A stretch of 64,000 nucleotides of DNA. Source: Cryobacterium sp. SO1 (GTDB lineage Bacteria > Actinomycetota > Actinomycetes > Actinomycetales > Microbacteriaceae). The stretch's first letter is position 1. The number at the start of each line of letters is the position of its first letter. Shown one piece after another: positions 57,608 through 64,000 of this stretch. The stretch is from contig NZ_CP067394.1 in NCBI RefSeq assembly GCF_004210215.2, forward strand, positions 1,674,001 through 1,738,000. Reading direction: 5' to 3'. The notes below the pieces were generated by a model. It was not told the DNA's origin. It saw nothing but the letters and a program-made list of their open reading frames with translations, and searched no databases. The position numbers were made by a program, and so were the translations under genes.

Positions 57608-57636
57608 TTGAGACGGTGGCTCCACGGGCCTAGGGT
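57608..57636 (+). promoter_or_regulatory. Promoter of the lipase-maturation-factor-like gene
   Basis: TTGAGA, 17 bases, TAGGGT. The -10 box ends 10 bases before the ATG at 57647 and no ribosome site is present, so the transcript is probably leaderless or nearly so. Confidence 0.55.
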
Positions 57637-57646
57637 GATCTGCACC

Positions 57647-59104
57647 ATGGACTGGTTCGCTACGGGGGAGTACGACCTCGCGCGCGAGATCCTGCAGCGA
57701 GGCATCGCCGCGATGTTCCTGATCGCGTTCGTCTCCGCCCATAACCAGTTCCCGGCGTTGCTCGGCGACACCGGCTTGCTCCCGGTCCGGCAGTTCACGG
57801 CGGTGGTGCCGTTCCGACGGTCGCCCAGCCTGTTCCACTGGCGCTACTCCGACCGTATGCTGCGGGCGGTCGCCTGGTCCGGGATGGCCCTGGCCGCCAC
57901 CGTGGTGCTGGGCCTGCCCCAGCTCGGCCCCGCCTGGCTGCCGATGCTCGTCTTCCTGCTGCTCTTCGCCGGCTACCTCTCGATAGTGAACGTGGGGCAG
58001 ACCTTCTATTCGTTCGGGTGGGAGAGCCTGCTGGTGGAGGCCGGGTTCATCGTGGCGTTCCTGGGCTCCAGCGCCGTCGCCACCCCGCTGCCGATGCTGC
58101 TGTTCCTACGCTGGTTGGTGTTCCGGCTCGAATTCGGCGCCGGCCTGATCAAGCTGCGGGGCGGCCGCGAGTGGCGCGACCTCACCGCCCTGTTCTACCA
58201 CCACGAGACCCAGCCGATGCCCAACCCGGTGAGCTGGTTCGTGCACCACCTGCCCCGCTGGTTCCACCGGGGCGAGGTGCTCGCCAACCACGCCGTGCAG
58301 CTTGGTCTGCCTTTCCTGCTTTTCGCCCCGCAGCCGGTGGCGTCGATCGCGGCGGGCCTGATCGTGCTCAGCCAACTGTGGCTGGTGGTCACCGGCAACT
58401 TCGCCTGGCTCAACTGGATCACCATCGTGCTGGCGTTCGCGGCCGTCGACGACGCCTCCTTCCGCTGGCTGGGCGGCCTGATGCTGCCCGGGCTGCCGGC
58501 GGCGGCGCCCGGCGGCAGCACGGCGCCGGGGGAGCAGCCGCTCTGGTTCGTGGTGGTGGTACTCGCCGTGGTCATTCTGCTACTGGTGCTCAGCTACTGG
58601 CCGGCCCGCAACCTGTTCCGACGCCGCCAGTTGATGAACGCGAGCTTCAATCCGTTCCACCTGGTCAACGCCTACGGTGCGTTCGGCACCGTCACCCAGG
58701 AGCGGTTCGAGGTGATCGTCGAGGGCAGCGCTTCCGCTGACCCGCAGGACGCCACGGCCTGGCGGGCATACGGATTCCGAGGCAAGCCCGGCGACCCGGC
58801 CCGGCTGCCCGGCCAGTTCGCCCCGTATCACCTGCGCCTGGACTGGCTGATGTGGTTCCTGGCGCTCGGCTCTCGCGACACGGCCTGGTTCGAGGCGTTC
58901 CTAGCCCGGTTGTTGCAGGCGGACCCGGCCACTCTGCGGCTGCTCGCGCACGATCCGTTCGCCGGGCAGCCGCCGCGGTTCGTGCGCGCCCGGATGTTCC
59001 GCTACAGGTTCAGCACGCCGGCCGAGCGCCGGGCCGAGCACGTGTGGTGGGTGCGCACCGAGGTGGGTACCCTGGTGCCAGCGGTGACGCTGCCGCCGGA
59101 GTAG
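57647..59104 (+). CDS. Lipase maturation factor (LMF1)-family membrane protein
   Basis: A 485-residue multi-span membrane protein. The first half has about eight hydrophobic segments. Family segments include VGQTFYSFGWESLLVEAGF, RWLVFRLEFGAGLIKLRGG and REWRDLTALFYHHETQPMPN. The C-terminal 110 residues are a soluble part with RAYGFRGKPGDPARLPGQFA, YHLRLDWLMWFLAL and RARMFRYRFS. In animals the family assists lipase folding; the bacterial role is unknown. The ATG at 57647 is preferred. It diverges from the LacI gene and stands alone. Confidence 0.85.
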   Translation: MDWFATGEYDLAREILQRGIAAMFLIAFVSAHNQFPALLGDTGLLPVRQFTAVVPFRRSPSLFHWRYSDRMLRAVAWSGMALAATVVLGLPQLGPAWLPMLVFLLLFAGYLSIVNVGQTFYSFGWESLLVEAGFIVAFLGSSAVATPLPMLLFLRWLVFRLEFGAGLIKLRGGREWRDLTALFYHHETQPMPNPVSWFVHHLPRWFHRGEVLANHAVQLGLPFLLFAPQPVASIAAGLIVLSQLWLVVTGNFAWLNWITIVLAFAAVDDASFRWLGGLMLPGLPAAAPGGSTAPGEQPLWFVVVVLAVVILLLVLSYWPARNLFRRRQLMNASFNPFHLVNAYGAFGTVTQERFEVIVEGSASADPQDATAWRAYGFRGKPGDPARLPGQFAPYHLRLDWLMWFLALGSRDTAWFEAFLARLLQADPATLRLLAHDPFAGQPPRFVRARMFRYRFSTPAERRAEHVWWVRTEVGTLVPAVTLPPE

Positions 59105-59112
59105 TCCTGCAT

Positions 59113-59212
59113 CCGATCGCTCAGCAGCCGATCGCTCAGCAGCCGGACGAGTGGCGGCCGGGCCGCTCAGCGTCCGCACCGCTCAGTGTCCGCACCGCTC
59201 AGTGTCCGCGCA
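59113..59212. repeat. Short tandem repeats at the end of the S4 gene
   Basis: CCGATCGCTCAGCAG occurs twice in tandem (59113-59142). A 16-base unit GCTCAGTGTCCGCACC occurs three times with small changes (59165-59212). The S4-protein stop codon lies in the third copy. The repeats fill the gap between two convergent genes. Confidence 0.85.
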
Positions 59213-59567
59213 ACTCGTCGATCTCGCGCCGCTCGCGCTTGGTGGGCCGGCCGGCCCCGCGGTCGCGCATGGGCACCAGGGCCACCTCTTCGCGCGGTGG
59301 CGGTGGCGGGGTGTTGTCCACGAAGCACTCGGCGGCCACGCTCGGGCCCACCCGCTTCACGATGATTCGGGAGACCACCAGCACCCGGTCGAACCCGTTG
59401 GCCCTGATCCGCACCTCGTCGCCGGGCTTGATGGCCTGGGCCGACTTGGCTCGTTCGCCGTTCACCCGCACGTGCCCGGCCCGGCAGGCCGCCGTGGCCT
59501 GCGAACGGGTCTTGTACATCCGCACCGCCCACGCCCAGCTGTCCACCCGTGCGCTTCGCAATTCCAT
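59199..59567 (-). CDS. S4-domain RNA-binding protein (HslR-like)
   Basis: A 122-residue protein with an S4 fold at residues 5-65: VDSWAWAVRMYKTRSQATAA, GHVRVNGERAKSAQAIKPGD and EVRIR. The C-terminal part is basic (GRPTKRERREIDELRGH), as in HslR/Hsp15-type proteins, which in E. coli bind stalled 50S subunits carrying nascent chains. Its role here is inferred from the family. It is convergent with the LMF-like gene and follows the carotenoid operon with a 49-base gap. Confidence 0.85.
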   Translation of the reverse strand: MELRSARVDSWAWAVRMYKTRSQATAACRAGHVRVNGERAKSAQAIKPGDEVRIRANGFDRVLVVSRIIVKRVGPSVAAECFVDNTPPPPPREEVALVPMRDRGAGRPTKRERREIDELRGH

Positions 59568-59616
59568 GCCTCGACTCTATACGCGGGCGCCGGCGGCTCC
59601 TCGGCGCAGCACGAGG

Positions 59617-60525
59617 TCAGCGCAGCACGACCCACAGGATGAGCAGCATGGTCACCAGGAACCCGGTGAAGAAGTTCAGGCGCAGGAATCGCTTCCAGCC
59701 GTTGTTGGCACGTTCGGACTCGGCGTCGCTGATCGACCGGTACGGCCACGCGGCAAGAATGTACGGGATCACCAGGACTGCGGCAAGCGGCCCGGGCCAG
59801 GTGGTGACGAGCATCAGCAGCCCGGCGAGAAGCCAGAAACCGATGGCCAGGCGCACGGTCTGAGCGGCGCCGAACGCCGTGGCGATGGAGCTGATGCCGC
59901 CCTGCCGGTCGGGTTCGACATCCTGCACGGCGCCGAAGGCATGACTGGCTATGCCCCAGAAGAAGAATGCCGCCAACAGCGCCACCAGGTCGGGTGTGAC
60001 CACGGCGCCGGCCACCGCGAGGCCGTAGACCGCCGGGCTGACGAAGTGCACGCTCGAGGTGACCGAGTCCAGTACCGGCCGCTCCTTGAAGCGCAAGCCC
60101 GGCGCTGAGTAGGCGACCACGGCGAACAGACTGATCGACAGCACGACCCACGACCACGGGTTCGCGCCGGCCAGGACGAGCATCAGCAGCAGCACCGGCA
60201 GCGCCGTCGCCACGCCGGAGATCAGCACCGTGCGGTGCATGCCCGGATCGAGCATGGCGCCCTCGACGCCGCCCTTGCGCGGGTTGCGCAGGTCGGACTC
60301 GTAATCGAAGACGTCGTTGATGCCGTACATCAGCAGGTTGTACGGGATCAGGAAGAACAGGGTGCCCACCACGAGGAGCGCGTCGACCCGGCCCGTCGTC
60401 ACGACGTAGGCGGCGGCGAACGGGAAGGCCGTGTTGATCCAGCTCAGCGGACGCGAGGACAGCAGCACCTGCCGCACGGAGTGGCCGAGTCCGGTGGGGC
60501 CGGTGGGGTGAATCGCCTCGGTCAT
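59617..60525 (-). CDS. crtEb: Lycopene elongase, UbiA family (CrtEb type)
   Basis: A 302-residue UbiA-type prenyltransferase with seven to eight membrane spans. The Asp-rich motif is NDVFDYESDLRNPRKGG near residue 70, as in lycopene elongases. A second motif, DVEPDRQGGISS, lies near residue 200. CrtEb adds C5 units to lycopene, giving C50 precursors such as flavuxanthin. It overlaps crtYf by four bases and is the last gene of the carotenoid operon. Confidence 0.92.
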   Translation of the reverse strand: MTEAIHPTGPTGLGHSVRQVLLSSRPLSWINTAFPFAAAYVVTTGRVDALLVVGTLFFLIPYNLLMYGINDVFDYESDLRNPRKGGVEGAMLDPGMHRTVLISGVATALPVLLLMLVLAGANPWSWVVLSISLFAVVAYSAPGLRFKERPVLDSVTSSVHFVSPAVYGLAVAGAVVTPDLVALLAAFFFWGIASHAFGAVQDVEPDRQGGISSIATAFGAAQTVRLAIGFWLLAGLLMLVTTWPGPLAAVLVIPYILAAWPYRSISDAESERANNGWKRFLRLNFFTGFLVTMLLILWVVLR

Positions 60526-60911
60526 GCGTCCTGTGCTTCTGCGGGTGGTGCTGCGGGTGATGCTGCGGGTGATGCCGTGGGTTGCTCGGCGCGTCCGGCC
60601 GTCGGACGCCGGGCATCGCCGCCGCGCAGCGACCAGACGGCCGGCAGCAGCAGGGCCGCGGCCACCGGATACGCGAAGTCCTCCACGGGCGCGATCCCCA
60701 CGAACACTCCGGAGATCAGAGCCGGGTCGTACGCGACGAGCCCCACCCCGATCATGATGTTATCGAAGAGCGCGGTGAGCACGAGCACGGCGACCAGCGC
60801 GAGCCCGGATGCCGCGTAGAGCCGCCTCGACGCCGGCCGCCGCCACAGCGCCACGGCGGCCACCAGCGCCGCGAGGCCGAGGAACACGGCGTTCAGTCCG
60901 AGGTAGCTCAC
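60522..60911 (-). CDS. crtYf: C50 carotenoid cyclase subunit CrtYf
   Basis: A 129-residue membrane protein with a lycopene cyclase domain of the heterodimeric type. The motif PVEDFAYPV near residue 75 corresponds to the family Pro-x-Glu-x-Phe. Three spans are visible, and the last 30 residues are Ala/Pro-rich. Together with CrtYe it cyclises C50 precursors to decaprenoxanthin-type epsilon rings or related rings. It overlaps crtYe and crtEb by four bases each. Confidence 0.88.
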   Translation of the reverse strand: MSYLGLNAVFLGLAALVAAVALWRRPASRRLYAASGLALVAVLVLTALFDNIMIGVGLVAYDPALISGVFVGIAPVEDFAYPVAAALLLPAVWSLRGGDARRPTAGRAEQPTASPAASPAAPPAEAQDA

Positions 60912-61234
60912 GAGGCGCGCCTCCGCTCCAGCAGCACCCGGGCGCCCTGCAGGGCATTCATGAACAGGTAGCAGAGGAAGGTGAGGAAGAAGACCTCTTC
61001 GATGGGCAGCTCCCGCGCCACCTGCAGCCCGGTCATGAACGCGGTCTCGCCGCGGTAGAAGATGCCGGCGGAGATGCCGATCAGGTCCCAGGCCAGGAAG
61101 AACAGCACCCCCGCCGCGAGCACGACGGCCGCGGCGCGGGGTGCCCGCCAGAAGAACAGGCCGAACCGGCGGTCGAGCACCACCATCCCGGTCAACGACA
61201 CCAGCAGGGCGAGCAGATACGCGAAACTCAGCAT
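60908..61234 (-). CDS. crtYe: C50 carotenoid cyclase subunit CrtYe
   Basis: A 108-residue membrane protein with three spans and the motif LPIEEVFFL near residue 77 typical of lycopene cyclase domain subunits. FLAWDLIGISAGIFYRG is also a family segment. It partners CrtYf. It lies 46 bases after crtI. The ring type formed cannot be read from sequence. Confidence 0.88.
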   Translation of the reverse strand: MLSFAYLLALLVSLTGMVVLDRRFGLFFWRAPRAAAVVLAAGVLFFLAWDLIGISAGIFYRGETAFMTGLQVARELPIEEVFFLTFLCYLFMNALQGARVLLERRRAS

Positions 61235-61280
61235 CGCTCAGGTCACCATCCGCCGGGTCCGTCGGGTCAGCATCCGTCGG

Positions 61281-62915
61281 TCAACGCAAAACGGCGGGCC
61301 GGGGCTCGGGCAGTGGGCCCGTACTCACGTCCCCGCGAATCCGCTTGAGCAAGATCTCGGCGCTGATCAGGCACATCGGCAGGCCGATGCCGGGAATCGT
61401 TGTGCCGCCGGCGTAGTACAGGCCGTCGATGTGCTTGGACACATTGCTGCCGCGGAAGAAAGCGCTCTGCTTGAGCGTGTGCGCCGGTCCGAGCGCGCCG
61501 CCCTTCCAGGAGTTGAGGTCGTCGGCGAAGTCGGCCGGTCCGATGGTGCGCCGCACCAGGATGCGCTCGGCGAGGTCGGGGATTCCGGCCCACTGGGCGA
61601 GCTGGCCGATCGCGGCATCCGCGATGCCCTCCACGGAGGCCGAACCGGCTCCGTTGATGCCGCCGTGGCCGATGCCGGTGTCGGCAGGCACCGGGATGAG
61701 CAAGAACATGTTGCTGGCGCCGTCCGGGGCCACGCCCGGATCTGTCGCACTGGGCAGGCAGGCGTAGAACGATGCCGGGTTGGGCACCGAGGTCTCTTTC
61801 CCGAAGATGCGGTCGAAATTGTCGGCCCAGTCCTGGGTGAAGAACAGGGTATGGTGGGCGAGCTTGGGCAGCTCGCCGCTGACGCCCAGCAACACCAGCA
61901 CGGCACCGGGTCCGGAGGTGCGCTTTCGCCACCAGCTTTCCGGGTAGGTCTGCTTGGCCGGCTCGACCAGTTCTGTTTCGGTGTGGTGCAGGTCGGCGGC
62001 CGAGACGACCAGGTCGGCATCCAACCGCACGGTCTCACCGGCCGCGTTGGTGTAGGTGACGCCCTCGACCGTGGCCTGGGCGCGCCGGCCGGCGGGCGTG
62101 GGTCCCGAGCGAATCGCCTGCACGGTGGCGCCGGTCTCGATGGTGACGCCGGCCGCGCGGGCCAGGTCGACGATGCTCTCGATCAGCCGGGTGAAGCCGC
62201 CCTGCGGGTAGAGCACGCCGTCGGCCAGGTCGAGGTGGCTCATCAGGTGGTACATCGACGGGGTGCGGTCGGGGGAGGAGCCGAGGAACACCGCGGGGTA
62301 GCCGAGGATCTGGCGGATGCGGGGGTCGCGGAAGTAGCCGGCCACGAACTTGTCCAGCGGCTGCAGCAGCAGCCGGCCAAGCCGGCCCATCCGGGAAAGC
62401 ACGTCGCGCACCAGCAGCGGCTTGAACGAGGCGAAACTCGTGTAAAGGAACCTGGCCACGGCCATATCGTAGGTTTCTTTGGCGCTGGCCAGGTACTTCT
62501 CCAGTTTTTTACCGCCGCCGGGTTCGAGGGTGTCGAACAGACGGATGTTGTCGGCCCGTTCGGCGCGCACGTCGACGGGCTCGGAGTCCGATTCGAAGAA
62601 CACCCGGTAGCCGGGGTCGAGCCTGGTCAGCTGCAGCTGCTCGGCCGCGCTGGTGCCCATCAGCCGGTAGAAGTGCTCGAACACCTCCGGCATGAGGTAC
62701 CAGGACGGCCCGGTTTCGAAGCGGAAGCCGTCGGCCTCCCAGAAACCGGCGCGGCCGCCGAGGGTGTCGTGGGCCTCCAACAGGGTGACCTGGTGACCTT
62801 CCTTGGCCAGCAGTGCCGCGCTGGCCAGGCCGGCGATACCGCCGCCGATCACGACCGTGCGGGTGAGGGGGGCCGTGGTCGGGGTACGTCCGGTCGGGCT
62901 GCTCACCGTCGCCAC
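61281..62915 (-). CDS. crtI: Phytoene desaturase CrtI
   Basis: A 544-residue CrtI-type flavoprotein. The FAD site is VVIGGGIAGLASAALLAKEG followed by LGGRAGFWEADGFRFETGPS. The C-terminal part has the family end YYAGGTTIPGIGLPMCLIS. It converts phytoene to lycopene in four desaturation steps. It overlaps crtB by 13 bases. Confidence 0.95.
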   Translation of the reverse strand: MATVSSPTGRTPTTAPLTRTVVIGGGIAGLASAALLAKEGHQVTLLEAHDTLGGRAGFWEADGFRFETGPSWYLMPEVFEHFYRLMGTSAAEQLQLTRLDPGYRVFFESDSEPVDVRAERADNIRLFDTLEPGGGKKLEKYLASAKETYDMAVARFLYTSFASFKPLLVRDVLSRMGRLGRLLLQPLDKFVAGYFRDPRIRQILGYPAVFLGSSPDRTPSMYHLMSHLDLADGVLYPQGGFTRLIESIVDLARAAGVTIETGATVQAIRSGPTPAGRRAQATVEGVTYTNAAGETVRLDADLVVSAADLHHTETELVEPAKQTYPESWWRKRTSGPGAVLVLLGVSGELPKLAHHTLFFTQDWADNFDRIFGKETSVPNPASFYACLPSATDPGVAPDGASNMFLLIPVPADTGIGHGGINGAGSASVEGIADAAIGQLAQWAGIPDLAERILVRRTIGPADFADDLNSWKGGALGPAHTLKQSAFFRGSNVSKHIDGLYYAGGTTIPGIGLPMCLISAEILLKRIRGDVSTGPLPEPRPAVLR

Positions 62916-63811
62916 GCCTGCGGGCCGAACGAGGACGAGAGGGCGATCATCAGTTTCTCCGGATCCGGCACCCGCACGCGGGTGCTCATCAAGGCGTGGG
63001 CGGGGGTCTCCCGCAGTTTCGCAGATAACCGGGCGAACAACCGGTGGGCGGCGGTGACGGCGCGTCGGCTGCTCGTCGGCAGCAGCGGCAGCACTCGTTC
63101 GGCGGCCTCGAGGTCGGCATCCATGTCATCGAGCAGCAGCTGCTTCTGCGGTTCGGTGAGCCGGGTGAGGTCGACGCCCGGGAAGTAGTTGCGGCCGAGC
63201 GAATCCCGGTCGGCGGCCAGATCGCGCAAGAAGTTGACCTTCTGGAACGCGGCGCCGAGGCTGCGTGCGCCGTGTTCAAGAATGGCGTGGTCCGAGGGTG
63301 ACCGCGGGGAGTCCCGCAGGAAGCTGCGCAGGCACATCAGCCCGACGACCTCGGCCGAGCCGTAGATGTACTCGGCCACACTGGCCGCCGTGAACGGGGC
63401 CGGGTCGAGATCCCGCCGCATCGAGGCGTAGAACGGCCGGGTGAGAGCCGGTTCGATGCCCACTCGTCGTGCGGTGACGGCGAAGGCGTGCACCACGAGG
63501 TTGGTGCTGAAGCCGCGCGCCATCGCGCGCTCGGTTTCCTGCTCGAGGTCGTCGAGCAGCTCGCGCTGACCGGCCAGGTCGATGCCGGCACCGCTGGCGG
63601 CGCCGTCGACGATTTCGTCGGCGATGCGCACGAGCGCGTAGATGCTGCGTACTTCCTCGCGCACACCGGGGGCCAGCAGCCGCGCGGCCAGGCCGAATGA
63701 TGTGGAGTACTGCCCGATGACCGTGGTGGCGCTGGCCAGGGCGGCCGCGTTGTAGTTGGCCAGACCGGTGGTCGGGGCTCCGACGGCCGGCCCGAGCGTA
63801 TTGCGGCTCAT
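62903..63811 (-). CDS. crtB: Phytoene synthase CrtB
   Basis: A 302-residue squalene/phytoene synthase. The two Asp-rich motifs are IADEIVDGA near residue 66 and DLAADRDSLGRNYFPG near residue 200. It condenses two geranylgeranyl diphosphates to phytoene. Its ATG overlaps the crtE stop (ATGA). Confidence 0.95.
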   Translation of the reverse strand: MSRNTLGPAVGAPTTGLANYNAAALASATTVIGQYSTSFGLAARLLAPGVREEVRSIYALVRIADEIVDGAASGAGIDLAGQRELLDDLEQETERAMARGFSTNLVVHAFAVTARRVGIEPALTRPFYASMRRDLDPAPFTAASVAEYIYGSAEVVGLMCLRSFLRDSPRSPSDHAILEHGARSLGAAFQKVNFLRDLAADRDSLGRNYFPGVDLTRLTEPQKQLLLDDMDADLEAAERVLPLLPTSSRRAVTAAHRLFARLSAKLRETPAHALMSTRVRVPDPEKLMIALSSSFGPQAWRR

Positions 63812-64000
63812 TTCTGCCGCGTCACGGCGCTCAGCGCCAACTGGGTGAGGGTGGTGCGCAGGGTGTCGGGCATCAGCGGTCCCTGCAGGGCGTCCACCGC
63901 GCGGCTTGCGTACTCACGAGCGAGGGCATCCGCGGTCTCCGGGGCGCCGCAGTCGCGCAGATGGCCGCGTACCAGGTCCGCCTCGGCGTCGGTGAGGTCG
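63808..64000 (-). CDS. crtE: Geranylgeranyl diphosphate synthase CrtE, C-terminal part
   Basis: The last 63 residues of a polyprenyl synthetase are visible; the gene continues beyond the right edge. The segment ADALAREYASRAVDALQG followed by LRTTLTQLALSAVTRQK is the usual C-terminal helical end of the family. The place before crtB, with an ATGA overlap, supports CrtE. The Asp-rich catalytic motifs are outside the window. Confidence 0.8.
   Translation of the reverse strand, partial: DLTDAEADLVRGHLRDCGAPETADALAREYASRAVDALQGPLMPDTLRTTLTQLALSAVTRQK

Noticed and set aside
1-64000. tRNA, rRNA or phage genes
   Set aside because: No cloverleaf-like tRNA sequence, ribosomal RNA segment or phage structural gene was recognised on either strand.

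Overview
The window reads as chromosomal DNA of a high-GC Gram-positive actinobacterium, most likely a motile, pigmented member of the Microbacteriaceae (Cryobacterium-like; genus inferred only). The reasons are the high GC content, a C50 carotenoid cluster in the order crtE-crtB-crtI-crtYe-crtYf-crtEb, SufS/SufU, a DUF222-type HNH gene, ABC sugar operons with LacI regulators, and a flagellar cluster without L-ring or P-ring genes.

Layout. 1-5.3 kb: sulfur handling (3' end of a MoaD-like carrier, alkylsulfatase, MoeB-rhodanese, SufS, SufU). 5.3-14.4 kb: a minus-strand operon for beta-mannosides (binding protein, two permeases, GH2 beta-mannosidase, GH113-like enzyme, sugar kinase) with a divergent LacI regulator and matching operator-like sites. 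14.5-17.7 kb: a CE7 esterase, an ABC exporter and an acyltransferase remnant. 18.0-50.1 kb: one nearly continuous flagellar region. The operon flgN-flgK-flgL-fliW reads left. The genes fliA, fliC, fliD, fliS, a fliT-like gene, flgB, flgC, fliE-fliJ, an NlpC/P60 hydrolase, fliK, flgD, flgE, flbD, motA, motB, fliM-fliR, flhB, flhA, an FlhF-like gene and csrA read right. A frameshifted DUF222/HNH gene sits antisense between flgE and flbD. 50.1-52.0 kb: an IS1182-type element inserted exactly at the csrA stop codon. 52.1-57.6 kb: a second sugar operon (LacI, binding protein, two permeases, GH130 phosphorylase). 57.6-59.6 kb: a lipase-maturation-factor-like membrane protein and an S4-domain protein. 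59.6-64 kb: the carotenoid operon, running off the right edge.

How it works together. Five promoters share the pattern TAAC-N15-RCCGAYAG with identical spacing. They lie before flgN, fliC, flgB, flbD and fliM, and fit recognition by the sigma factor encoded at 21713. Leaders just after four of them begin with a small hairpin. In fliC, flgB (two hairpins) and flbD a GGA lies in or touches the loop, as in CsrA sites. With csrA at the far end of the cluster and fliW in the filament operon, this suggests a FliW-CsrA circuit acting on flagellin and perhaps also on basal-body and motor transcripts. This is the most interesting hypothesis in the window and is inferred from sequence alone.

Other points of note are a two-copy family of long imperfect palindromes at convergent gene ends, a convergent terminator whose arms contain both stop codons, an NlpC/P60 enzyme in the place of FlgJ, an FlhF-like protein without a GTPase domain, and a flagellar region lacking fliL and flgF/flgG.
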